A DNA stretch of 10,007 nucleotides from JBNJDJ01 sp051744845 (GCA_051744845.1 JBNJDJ010000067.1:1-10007), one strand, 5' to 3'. Numbered from the stretch's first letter, positions 1 through 7,129 are shown. Translations and numbers: made by a program. The notes: a model not told the origin generated them from the letters alone.

Positions 1-94
1 GCTTAGCCATTTTTTTAGGATCTCCACTTGTTAATGTTTCAATATCATTAGCTTTTCTAGCTAACTTATAAAGTTTATTAACTAATTTTGACAT
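1..94 (-). CDS. Small hypothetical protein, N-terminal part (cut by window edge)
   Basis: An open frame starts at ATG 94-92 and runs off the left edge, giving at least 31 residues beginning MSKLVNKLYKLARKANDIE and continuing with an SGDPKK segment. A good Shine-Dalgarno, AAAGGAG, sits about 6 bases upstream (around 101-107). The pattern of a basic helix, then ND, then SGDPKK resembles short basic hypothetical proteins I remember from clostridial genomes, but I cannot name a function. There is no signal peptide or membrane segment in the visible part. It follows the DUF2325 gene by 133 bases in the same direction with no hairpin terminator between, so co-transcription is possible. The true length is unknown because the 3' end lies outside. 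Confidence 0.7.
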   Translation of the reverse strand, partial: MSKLVNKLYKLARKANDIETLTSGDPKKMAK

Positions 95-227
95 ATTTAC
101 TCCTTTCTATTTATATTCTTTTGAATCTTAAGAATCTTTATATAGGTATTTATCATTTTTTTCTTTTATTAATCTTTCTAATAAGATATATGTTTTTCTT
201 TGTTCTTCAACTTTTTCCTTTAATAAA

Positions 228-2423
228 TCATTTCTTTTTCAGTTCATTTTCAAAAACATATCTTATTAACCTATTAGCTCCTTCAAAATTAATATAGATT
301 AATTTATCATTAAAATCATCTTTTAATCTATAATAGTTTTGATGTGAAGCGGCTTTGGTTATAAATAAAATGTTATTAAACTCTTTAGCCTTAGAAAAAA
401 TTCTAGCATATTTTTCATGTCCAGAAACAAAATCTACTTTAACACCTTTTTTTCTAAAAGATTTAATATATCTATTAGAAAGACTTTTATTTCCTATTAT
501 TAAAAAACTTTTATCATAAATTATTTCTCTTTTTATACCTTTATTTTTTGAATCCATTTTACTATTATGTTCTAAAATTCTTTTTTCATCTGTCTTTTTA
601 ATATTTCCACTATTATCATAGACCTTTATAATATTTTTAAATCTATCATAACCTATAACTGAACCTATTTTTAAGTAAAAATCATTTCTATTAAAAAATA
701 AATTATAATTTAATCTATTTCCATCAATATCTTCAATATATTCATTTGAACTATCCTTTATAAAATATCCTACTTGTAAATTATTTAAAATGGTCTTATC
801 TTTTAAATAATTATCAATTTTAAATCTTTTAATTAATTTACCTTTATAGATGCTTACTATAGAGTGAGGTAAAACATCAAAATTATTAGAAATAATAATT
901 TCTTTTTTATTTATTAAATCAAATCCTATATATCCATTAGATACTTCTTTTTCAATATATATAATTTTATGTTTTTTAGTTTTAATTGATTTGAAAAATG
1001 AAGATAGTATTTTAGATATTTTTTTAGATTTTCTATCAATCACTTGATAATTAGAATCTAATACAACTATTTCACTTTTACCAAATTTTTTACCATTAGT
1101 ATTTATTTCTAAAACGTTATCTATATCTACATATATTTTCACAGGATCAGTATCAATTATTTCATAAAAATTAAAATCTAAACTATCAGTTTTATTAAAG
1201 ACATAATCAAAAGATTTAATAAAAATATGATTTGAAGAAACTGCGATAAATTGATTATTTTCTAAATATATTTCTTTAGGCAAATTTAACAACTTATTTT
1301 TTTGACCTTTATCATCAATATAATAATGACCATCTTCTTGTATAGATACATAAGCAATTTTATAAAGATGCCTATCAATATATTTATTGTTAATATTTCC
1401 AGTAACTAAAGAATCATCATATAATCTGATTAATTGGCTTAACTTTCTATCAACACCATTATTCTTTAAATACTTTTCTACAGTTAAAATACTAACTCTA
1501 AATTCATCTTCTTTCTCTTTTAGTTTATAAAACTTATCTTTAAATTTTTTATACTTTTTTAAATATTTTTTAGCTTCTTTTCTTTTTGAATTGTATTCTT
1601 TTTTAGAAACCATAGTATTTAAAATAGATTCATTTTTTTCTTTAAGTTTCTTATTTTCTTTTTTTAAATTATTTAAACTTTCTTTATTTTCCTTTTTTAA
1701 AAGTTCTATCTTTTTATTTAGTCTACTTTCTATATTCTTTTTATCTTGAATCAACTCTAAATTTTTATCCTTTTTCGATTCAATAATTTTTTTAAGCTTT
1801 TTTTGATTCTTTTTCAAATCTTTGATTTCCTTATTTAACTCTTTAACTTTAAAATCAATTAAACTTTTACTATATTTATCGATTAAATTTTCTAAATAAT
1901 TTTCAAATAACTTTTTCAACTTATCTTTAAATTTTGAATTGGACTTTAAAAGTTGATTATATTCGTAAAAAACGAAAAAATAATATAAAATAGACTCATT
2001 ATTATTTAACCACTTTTTAATATAATCAAGATCTTCAGACTTTGCATCTTTAAAAAAAATACTCTCATCTGATTTATAAAAATCATAAATTGATTTGTAT
2101 AAACATTTAATTAATCTATTATCATCTAAATTTTTAATCCAATTAATATCTAAGTTTTTATTTTTTAAAACTTTAATAATATCTTCATAATTAGAATAAA
2201 TTATATTAACTAATTTTTCATTTAACTGACTCTCTATTATATAAAATTCTTTTTTGACTAAAGGATCATCTAAATTAAGTTTTATTAAAAATTCTTCTAT
2301 ACCATTACAATCGAAAAATAGCCTCTTATTTTTTTTATTATAAGCACCTAAAAAAACAGCTATTAAATCATCAAAATTATCTAAAATTATCTTTTTATTA
2401 ATATCCAAAATATACTTTTCCAT
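228..2423 (-). CDS. Coiled-coil protein with C-terminal DUF2325 domain
   Basis: This encodes 731 residues with no signal peptide or membrane segment, so it is probably cytoplasmic. Residues 1-185 look helical. Residues about 185-310 form a long Lys/Glu-rich coiled coil. Residues about 320-630 are beta-rich, with no family I recognise. Residues about 635-725 match the DUF2325 pattern: a Rossmann-like first strand SFLIIGNKSLSNRY (639-652), a GHE turn (668-670), then FITKAASHQNYYRLK (687-701), which carries the family's SH...K signature. DUF2325 is a domain of unknown function. The start is supported by the SD AAAGGA (2430-2435), 6 bases from the ATG. The gene follows the WYL regulator by 101 bases, and an extended -10 promoter lies in that gap. 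The very high Lys/Asn/Ile content fits the AT-rich genome. A long coiled coil joined to a possible ligand- or nucleotide-binding fold could suit a structural or sensing role, but this is inference. The DUF2325 call is fairly firm and the function is unknown. Confidence 0.85.
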   Translation of the reverse strand: MEKYILDINKKIILDNFDDLIAVFLGAYNKKNKRLFFDCNGIEEFLIKLNLDDPLVKKEFYIIESQLNEKLVNIIYSNYEDIIKVLKNKNLDINWIKNLDDNRLIKCLYKSIYDFYKSDESIFFKDAKSEDLDYIKKWLNNNESILYYFFVFYEYNQLLKSNSKFKDKLKKLFENYLENLIDKYSKSLIDFKVKELNKEIKDLKKNQKKLKKIIESKKDKNLELIQDKKNIESRLNKKIELLKKENKESLNNLKKENKKLKEKNESILNTMVSKKEYNSKRKEAKKYLKKYKKFKDKFYKLKEKEDEFRVSILTVEKYLKNNGVDRKLSQLIRLYDDSLVTGNINNKYIDRHLYKIAYVSIQEDGHYYIDDKGQKNKLLNLPKEIYLENNQFIAVSSNHIFIKSFDYVFNKTDSLDFNFYEIIDTDPVKIYVDIDNVLEINTNGKKFGKSEIVVLDSNYQVIDRKSKKISKILSSFFKSIKTKKHKIIYIEKEVSNGYIGFDLINKKEIIISNNFDVLPHSIVSIYKGKLIKRFKIDNYLKDKTILNNLQVGYFIKDSSNEYIEDIDGNRLNYNLFFNRNDFYLKIGSVIGYDRFKNIIKVYDNSGNIKKTDEKRILEHNSKMDSKNKGIKREIIYDKSFLIIGNKSLSNRYIKSFRKKGVKVDFVSGHEKYARIFSKAKEFNNILFITKAASHQNYYRLKDDFNDKLIYINFEGANRLIRYVFENELKKK

Positions 2424-2444
2424 ATTTTATCCTTTACACTACTT

Positions 2445-2456
2445 AAACACTTGTTT
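2445..2456. promoter_or_regulatory. Inverted repeat AAACA-CT-TGTTT in the leader of the DUF2325 gene
   Basis: A perfect 5+5 inverted repeat with a 2-base spacer lies between the predicted transcription start (about 2485) and the SD of the DUF2325 gene. A related AAAC-AA-GTTT repeat lies inside the WYL-regulator promoter at 3510-3519. The pair could be operator copies for the WYL regulator, but such short A/T-rich repeats also arise by chance here. Confidence 0.3.
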
Positions 2457-2491
2457 TCGAGCTTTTGTTTTATATATCTTTTGTTAACTTT

Positions 2492-2526
2492 ATTATAACA
2501 ATAAAACCGGCAATATATACGCGGTT
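2492..2526 (-). promoter_or_regulatory. Extended -10 promoter with AACCG...CGGTT inverted repeat, for the DUF2325 gene
   Basis: On the minus strand TGTTATAAT (2500-2492) is a perfect extended -10 element (TGnTATAAT), and no convincing -35 is present. Just upstream, AACCG (2505-2509 on the plus strand) and CGGTT (2522-2526) form an inverted repeat with a 12-base spacer, where a regulator would contact the promoter. The same repeat overlaps the stop codon of the WYL gene and, as RNA, is followed by UUUAUUGUU. A weak attenuator or terminator is the alternative reading. Confidence 0.45.
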
Positions 2527-3472
2527 ATATATTTTTTATCATATTATTTAGCTCTTTTTTTATTTCCTCTTTTAAACTCAAAGGTTTTAAAATAGTAACA
2601 GATGATCCTAAACTTAAAATCCAAGATATTATTTCTTGCTTACTTATCATTTTAGCAGTGAATATTATACTTTTATCATCTAACATTTTTATCTTTTGGT
2701 TTTCTACAATTATTTTTTCTTTAACTCTAATAGACTTAGGAAAATCAATTTTTAATTTTATATCAATCCAGTTATCATGAACAAAACCATATCCTGGTGT
2801 TATAATTTCTTTAATATTGAAACTTTGATCTTTTTTAAAAGTACTATTTAAATTTTCAATTTCTCTTATTCTTATAACTTTAAAGTTTAAAAACTTCTTT
2901 CTCTTTTCACAATATGCTATTACATAAGCAAATCCAGAATAAAATATTACCGAATAAGGATGTATTATTCTATTTTTAGTTTCATCACTACTTAAAGAAT
3001 AATATTTTATTTTTAACTTCTTTTTCTTAATAATAGCTAAATATATTTTTTCTAATAAATTATCCTCTTTTGACTTATAAGCATTTTGTTTACCTTTAGA
3101 TTTAATTTCCACTTTTTTACTTTTAGGTACTACATTTGAAAACTCATAATTAATCTTTTGTACTCCTTGACAAAACTCTTTGATATAAGGAAAAGATTTT
3201 TCTTTAATTAAATACTTTTCAGCCATATTTAAAGAATTTATTTCATTAAAATTTAAACCTAAATTTTTAATCATCTTTTGTTGATTTAAAGAATACCCAC
3301 CGTATTTACCTTTTTTTGAATCAATATATATACCAGCTTGTTCTAATTCATTTTTGTAAATACGAACCATTCTAGGTTTAATTTCTAAAAATTCAGAAAG
3401 TTTTTTAATTTTAACTCTTTTATGATGAGTTAAATAAAGTACCATATTAATCATATTTGCAACTTTACTCAT
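2525..3472 (-). CDS. WYL-domain transcriptional regulator
   Basis: This encodes 315 residues. Residues 5-62 form an N-terminal winged HTH of the HTH_11/DeoR-like kind, with recognition region around IKPRMVRIYKNELEQAGIYI and a KGKYGGYSL wing. Residues about 138-210 are a WYL domain (HPYSVIFYSGFAYVIAYC). The name-giving W-Y-L triplet is A182-Y183-V184 here, so only the Tyr is kept. Residues about 235-312 match the C-terminal WCX extension (ILSLGSSVTILKPLSLKEEI). The SD AGGAGGG (3476-3482) sits just before the ATG. WYL regulators bind small ligands or nucleic acids and often control defence or stress genes. Here the obvious target is the DUF2325 gene directly downstream, and probably its own promoter, where a palindrome lies between -35 and -10. 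Family assignment is firm; ligand and targets are inferred. Confidence 0.92.
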   Translation of the reverse strand: MSKVANMINMVLYLTHHKRVKIKKLSEFLEIKPRMVRIYKNELEQAGIYIDSKKGKYGGYSLNQQKMIKNLGLNFNEINSLNMAEKYLIKEKSFPYIKEFCQGVQKINYEFSNVVPKSKKVEIKSKGKQNAYKSKEDNLLEKIYLAIIKKKKLKIKYYSLSSDETKNRIIHPYSVIFYSGFAYVIAYCEKRKKFLNFKVIRIREIENLNSTFKKDQSFNIKEIITPGYGFVHDNWIDIKLKIDFPKSIRVKEKIIVENQKIKMLDDKSIIFTAKMISKQEIISWILSLGSSVTILKPLSLKEEIKKELNNMIKNI

Positions 3473-3497
3473 AATCCCTCCTGATTTGCTTTATTTA

Positions 3498-3526
3498 AGT
3501 ATAACATTTAAACAAGTTTACTTTAA
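3498..3526 (-). promoter_or_regulatory. Promoter of the WYL regulator with internal palindrome
   Basis: On the minus strand, -35 TTAAAG (3526-3521), a 17-base spacer and -10 TATACT (3503-3498) are visible. TGT precedes the -10, giving an extended TGnTATACT. The spacer contains the inverted repeat AAAC-AA-GTTT (3510-3519), a natural site for autoregulation. The promoter is plausible by spacing and -10 quality; the operator is inference. Confidence 0.5.
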
Positions 3527-3579
3527 GGAATATATTTATTTTATTAGTTAGAGTTTACATTCTTTTTACATTTATTTTT

Positions 3580-3635
3580 AAATAAAAATATCACCTGTTT
3601 TCTAAAATAATCTTTTTAGAAAACAGATGATATTT
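3580..3635 (-). terminator. Rho-independent terminator of the EAL-domain gene
   Basis: A long inverted repeat pairs 3586-3607 with 3614-3635. It forms a stem of about 22 bp with one mismatch on the plus strand, which becomes a G-U pair in the minus-strand RNA, and a 6-base loop. The minus-strand transcript continues into a U-rich run (3588-3580). It starts 8 bases after the stop of the gene ending at 3643. Strong and correctly placed. Confidence 0.9.
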
Positions 3636-3642
3636 ATAAGTT

Positions 3643-5970
3643 TTATTTTTCAGTTAATACATTTTCAATATCTTTTGTATCTAATGGTTTATTCATTAAA
3701 TAACCTTGACCATTATCACATTTAATATCCATTAAATAGTCTAACTCTTCCTTTATTTCAATACCTTCAGATATTACTTCAACACCTAATTTATTACCCA
3801 TATCTACAAGTGTTGATATAATAACCTTAGCTTCATTACTTTTATTAATATTTTTAATAAATGACCTATCAATTTTTAGATGATCTATTGGTAATCTAAC
3901 TAAATAGCTTAATGAAGAATAACCTACTCCAAAATCATCAATTGCTATTTTGAAACCTTTTTTTCTAAGTCTAGTAAACTTCTTTATTGTTTTTTCAATA
4001 TTATTTAAAAAGGTACGTTCAGTTAACTCTAATTGTATTAAATTAGGATCAATCCCAAAATAAGTTGATACTTCTTCTAAATAATTTTCAAAATTATCCT
4101 TTTCAAAAGTTTCTGATGAAATATTTATAGAAACTGGTACTAAAGGGATACCTGATTTTTTCCATTTTTGCATCTGAGACATTGCTTTTTTAAGAACCCA
4201 AAAATCTATTTGACTAATTAAGTTATTTTCTTCAGCAACAGGTATAAACTTGCCAGGAGATATTAAACCTTTTTCAGGATCTTCCCACCTAATTAAAACT
4301 TCCATTTCTTTAATATCCATATCTTCTAAATTATATATTGGTTGATATTTTAAAAACATCTCATCTTCATCAATAGCTTTTTTAATTTTTTTAATTAAAT
4401 TTTGTATCTCTAAATTTTCATCATATAATTCATCTTTAAAAAATTGTATATTTTTTTCTTTTATATTTATTATACTATTACTAGCAAAAACTGCTTTTTT
4501 AATCAGATTTTCAATTTCAACACCATTTTTAGGAAATTGGGAAATACCTATTTTAAGATCAGTTGTTAATGTATCATTTTGTATATTTACCGGACCTTTT
4601 ATTTTATTAACAATTTCTTCTCCAATAGATTTTAAATCCTTATTACTGATTTCTATTGGGAAAAACACAACAAATTGTTCGCCTTTTCCTCTATATAAAA
4701 TAGCATCATCAGGTAAAATATCTAAAAGTTTTTTGCTAATTGATTTTAATAATAAATCCCCTTTTTTATAACCAAACATTTCATTAATTTTAGAGAATTT
4801 TTTAATTTGTATGATCATAATATTCTTTTTATTATTTTTATTAAATTCAATATTTTCTTTAAACTCATTTCTTAAAACTTGTTCATTTTTCAAATCTGTC
4901 ACAGGATCAAAATAAGTTAATTCTTGTATCTTTTTCATCATTTTATTAAAACTTTTAGATGCTTTTCCTAATTCATCATCCTTTTTATAATCACTTCTTA
5001 CTGTAAGATCACCGTTAGCTGCTTTTTCAAATAAATTAGATAAATTTATAACTGGTTTTGTAAAAGATTTAGTAATAAACCAAGCAATCATTGCTAACAA
5101 AATAGTACAAATTAATCCAATCATTATAAATATAAAATCTAAATGTTTAAGGTTTTTTAATGCATTTTTTTCATAAAATCCTAGAAAAAATCTCCAATTT
5201 AAACTTTCAATATTTGAATACCCAACATATATTTTTTCATTATCTTTAGTAAAACTTCCAAAACCACTATCAGAATTATAAGATTTTTTAACTACTGATT
5301 TTAATCCATTAAAACCAAAATCACTCTCTTTAAAAGTTAAAAAATTATAGTTTCTAAATTTATATCCATTTTCAGAATGAAGAACTATATTACCTAAATC
5401 ATTTAATACAAAGTAAATATTATAAACTTCACTTGATTTAGCTCCTATAAAATCAGTTAAAAATTTTGGATTAATCCTTGCAATTAAACTACCAACAACT
5501 TTTTTATCTTTATAAATTGGTTGAGCTATCATCATTACTGGATTATGAGTTACTCGACTTGTTAAAACAGGAGATATATTAAACTCTCCTTTTAAAGATT
5601 TTTTTATATAACCTCTATCAGATAGATCTAATATATTTCCATTTGGATAATAAGCCATCCCTTCTTTATTAACAATAGCTAATGTTAAATAGTCTAGACC
5701 TTTTTGTTCTTTTAAAACTTTCCTTTGTTTTTCCCAGTCCATACTTTTAATATCTTTTACTTTTGATAACTCTTTAATAGGAAATACATAATTAGAAATA
5801 TATCTTTCAGTTAAGTTTCTAGTAGATTTAGTGGTCATTTTAATATCTTCCATTTTTTCATCAATAGCCCATTGTTTTATAAAATTATGACTTATTAACA
5901 AAATTGTTATTAAAACAGTTACTAAAATACTAAAAATAAATATGATACCTTTAGTTTTAATACTTTTCAT
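3643..5970 (-). CDS. Membrane cyclic-di-GMP phosphodiesterase, Cache-HAMP-GGDEF(degenerate)-EAL
   Basis: This encodes 775 residues. There is a membrane segment at 8-27, an extracellular Cache-type sensor at about 35-270, a second membrane segment at 278-300, HAMP at about 300-352, GGDEF-like at 355-512 and EAL at about 525-770. The GGDEF signature reads RGKGEQF (427-433), so diguanylate cyclase activity is probably lost. The EAL domain keeps the expected catalytic set: E557 in EVL, N616, E648/E651 in ELTE, D678-D679 in DDFGVGYSSL, K699, E735 and Q755. It should therefore hydrolyse c-di-GMP to pGpG at the inner membrane, responding to an external small ligand through the Cache domain. The degenerate GGDEF may bind GTP as a regulatory site, which is known in other tandem proteins but inferred here. 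The SD AAAGGA (5978-5983) is 7 bases from the ATG. The gene appears monocistronic, with its own terminator. Confidence 0.93.
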   Translation of the reverse strand: MKSIKTKGIIFIFSILVTVLITILLISHNFIKQWAIDEKMEDIKMTTKSTRNLTERYISNYVFPIKELSKVKDIKSMDWEKQRKVLKEQKGLDYLTLAIVNKEGMAYYPNGNILDLSDRGYIKKSLKGEFNISPVLTSRVTHNPVMMIAQPIYKDKKVVGSLIARINPKFLTDFIGAKSSEVYNIYFVLNDLGNIVLHSENGYKFRNYNFLTFKESDFGFNGLKSVVKKSYNSDSGFGSFTKDNEKIYVGYSNIESLNWRFFLGFYEKNALKNLKHLDFIFIMIGLICTILLAMIAWFITKSFTKPVINLSNLFEKAANGDLTVRSDYKKDDELGKASKSFNKMMKKIQELTYFDPVTDLKNEQVLRNEFKENIEFNKNNKKNIMIIQIKKFSKINEMFGYKKGDLLLKSISKKLLDILPDDAILYRGKGEQFVVFFPIEISNKDLKSIGEEIVNKIKGPVNIQNDTLTTDLKIGISQFPKNGVEIENLIKKAVFASNSIINIKEKNIQFFKDELYDENLEIQNLIKKIKKAIDEDEMFLKYQPIYNLEDMDIKEMEVLIRWEDPEKGLISPGKFIPVAEENNLISQIDFWVLKKAMSQMQKWKKSGIPLVPVSINISSETFEKDNFENYLEEVSTYFGIDPNLIQLELTERTFLNNIEKTIKKFTRLRKKGFKIAIDDFGVGYSSLSYLVRLPIDHLKIDRSFIKNINKSNEAKVIISTLVDMGNKLGVEVISEGIEIKEELDYLMDIKCDNGQGYLMNKPLDTKDIENVLTEK

Positions 5971-6031
5971 ATATGAATCCTTTCAATTATGAATTAAATA
6001 AACAATGTATTTCAAAAGGTTATTTATTAAT

Positions 6032-6062
6032 ATTATACTTCTTTATACATTATAAGTATATA
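6032..6062. promoter_or_regulatory. Inverted repeat carrying TATAAT on both strands, upstream of the EAL gene
   Basis: ATTATACTT (6032-6040) and AAGTATAAT (6054-6062) form a 9-bp inverted repeat with a 13-base spacer. Each arm contains a TATAAT box on opposite strands. The minus-strand box is at 6037-6032, about 60 bases before the EAL-gene start, so it could be its -10, but no good -35 is visible. It may be an operator or a chance AT-rich repeat. Confidence 0.3.
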
Positions 6063-6120
6063 ATAATTTCAAATAAATAAAAATGATTTTTTTATATAAA
6101 CTATTAATATTACAAGATTT

Positions 6121-6155
6121 TTTTAAAAAAAGGCCATTAATTAATAGCCTCTTTT
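6121..6155 (-). terminator. Rho-independent terminator of the B3/4-domain gene
   Basis: In the minus-strand RNA, AGGCUA pairs with UGGCCU (one U-G pair) around a UUAAUUAA loop and is followed by a run of seven U residues (6131-6125). Flanking A and U runs can extend the stem. It lies about 15 bases after the stop of the gene ending at 6166, so the B3/4 gene is probably monocistronic. Confidence 0.85.
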
Positions 6156-6165
6156 AATAAATACT

Positions 6166-6873
6166 TTATTTTAAATTTAGTTCTCGATTGTTTTTATCTA
6201 ATATATGAAAACTACAATTAGCATCTAATCTATTTTCAATTTGATTAGATAAATCATTAATTGCTTCTTTTAAAACATCCTCTCTTTTATCATCAATTAA
6301 TTCAATAATTAAAAATGCATCTTTAGTTTTTTCAGTTAAGATAGTTCGCATAGCCTCTCGCCAGTTAAAACAACGACATATAGCTCCAGCATCATCTTTG
6401 TAAACAACTTCATCTTTATATGGCGGTGAATTTTTATCAGAGCCTAATCTGACAAAATCTTCATCTCCATTAGCTAAAGTTAATCTTACATTACCTTCAA
6501 ATTTATCAATATCTTCTCCACCACAAGGTAATCCATACTTAAGTGATATTGAATTATATATATCTACTAAAGGATTAATTGATGATAATGATTTTCCTTT
6601 TTGCACTCGCTTAAGCAATGCCTCAATAGATGCTCGAGCTCCTTTTTTAGTTTTAAATTTCTTAAAAGCATCTCTCCATACTTTAACTACTTCATTTTTA
6701 CTTAACTGATCTTTTTTTATAAATTTTTTAGCCTCATACTCAGCCTCTTTAATCAAATTTTGATAATACTCTTTATCATCATATTTATTTATTAAATCTT
6801 TTGCTAATACTACTCCAAATTTTGCATTTGGAAAAATCTTTAAAAAATCTTTTTTAATAATAAATTTTTGCAT
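6166..6873 (-). CDS. Standalone B3/4 tRNA-binding/editing domain protein
   Basis: This encodes 235 residues from the chosen ATG at 6873. The frame could extend to 6897, but AGGAGG (6878-6883) lies inside that extension and just before ATG 6873, so the shorter form is preferred. The protein matches the B3/4 family, the fold of the editing module of bacterial PheRS beta, over about residues 60-215. Typical motifs are SINPLVDIYNSIS (98-110), LPCGGEDID (115-123), and RCFNWREAMRT (167-177) followed by a short T..AF strand. No synthetase catalytic or anticodon-binding domain is attached. Freestanding B3/4 proteins are thought to remove wrong amino acids from tRNA, and one (CtdA) is known to deacylate canavanyl-tRNA(Arg). 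Here the gene sits 85 bases behind the terminator of a ykkC-class riboswitch, which suggests induction by guanidine. Family is firm; substrate is inference. Confidence 0.9.
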   Translation of the reverse strand: MQKFIIKKDFLKIFPNAKFGVVLAKDLINKYDDKEYYQNLIKEAEYEAKKFIKKDQLSKNEVVKVWRDAFKKFKTKKGARASIEALLKRVQKGKSLSSINPLVDIYNSISLKYGLPCGGEDIDKFEGNVRLTLANGDEDFVRLGSDKNSPPYKDEVVYKDDAGAICRCFNWREAMRTILTEKTKDAFLIIELIDDKREDVLKEAINDLSNQIENRLDANCSFHILDKNNRELNLK

Positions 6874-6877
6874 ATTT

Positions 6878-6883
6878 CCTCCT
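6878..6883 (-). promoter_or_regulatory. Shine-Dalgarno that fixes the B3/4 gene start at 6873
   Basis: AGGAGG on the minus strand lies 4 bases before ATG 6873 and within the reading frame of the alternative upstream start at 6897, which has no SD of its own. This argues that the first eight residues of the longer frame (MNMKVGGN) are not translated. Confidence 0.8.
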
Positions 6884-6960
6884 ACTTTCATATTCATACT
6901 TTAACTTTCTAGTAACTATTTTAATAACAAACATTATTTTAAAATTATCCCTCCTTAATA

Positions 6961-7003
6961 AAAAAAAGCCTAGGAAATATTTTTCAATATCTCCCAGGCT
7001 TTT
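6961..7003 (-). terminator. Riboswitch-controlled terminator
   Basis: In the minus-strand RNA GCCUGGGA (6999-6992) pairs with UCCUAGGC (6975-6968, one G-U). Weaker AU pairing continues inward (GAUAUU with AAUAUU), and seven U residues follow (6967-6961). The 5' arm is part of the conserved aptamer 3' segment AAAAGCCUGGGAGA. Ligand binding should hold that segment in the aptamer and block the terminator: a transcriptional ON switch, as is usual for the ykkC class. Confidence 0.9.
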
Positions 7004-7071
7004 ATCCTTCCGTGTACACTTTTACATGCGTTTTCTCTTGGACCTGCCAGTTACACTGCGGAACCCTAGAA
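6990..7071 (-). promoter_or_regulatory. ykkC-class riboswitch aptamer, most likely guanidine-I
   Basis: The minus strand carries the ykkC hallmarks in order: CUAGGGUUCCG (near 7069-7059), a small CAGU/ACUG hairpin, GGUCCAAGAGAAAACGC, a second weak hairpin closing at GUGU, ACACGG.AGGAUAAAAGCC, then UGGGAGA ending at 6990. The usual GGUCCGAGAG reads GGUCCAAGAG, and GGGAUAAAAGCCC is GGAUAAAAGCC. These are small deviations. The ykkC family includes guanidine-I and the related ppGpp, PRPP and NDP-sensing subtypes. The overall sequence is closest to guanidine-I as I remember the consensus. It precedes the B3/4-domain gene and overlaps its terminator. Class is firm; ligand subtype is probable. Confidence 0.88.
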
Positions 7072-7097
7072 AACAAATTGTTATTTAATTTAAATAT

Positions 7098-7126
7098 ATA
7101 TTAACATAGATCAAATTATTTTTCAA
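7098..7126 (-). promoter_or_regulatory. Promoter of the riboswitch/B3/4 transcript
   Basis: On the minus strand, -35 TTGAAA (7126-7121), a 17-base spacer and -10 TAATAT (7103-7098) are visible, with TGT directly before the -10. Initiation would be near 7091, about 20 bases before the riboswitch aptamer, which is a sensible position. Confidence 0.65.
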
Positions 7127-7129
7127 ACA

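Noticed and set aside
88..297. Plus-strand open frame of 69 codons (MTYLLLS...)
   Set aside because: It lies antisense to the small protein start and the DUF2325 gene end, has no SD, and its Phe/Leu/Ile-rich composition is what the complement of Lys/Asn/Glu-rich genes yields.
3586..3635. Long hairpin as a mobile-element or MITE-like inverted repeat
   Set aside because: Its position just after a stop codon and the U-rich run on the minus strand fit a terminator; no target duplication or second copy is seen in the window.
3643..5970. Active diguanylate cyclase call for the GGDEF-EAL protein
   Set aside because: The GG(D/E)EF signature is replaced by GKGEQF, so cyclase activity is not supported.
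6874..6897. Longer N-terminus of the B3/4 protein (start at 6897)
   Set aside because: The extra eight codons contain the AGGAGG that serves ATG 6873, and no SD precedes 6897.
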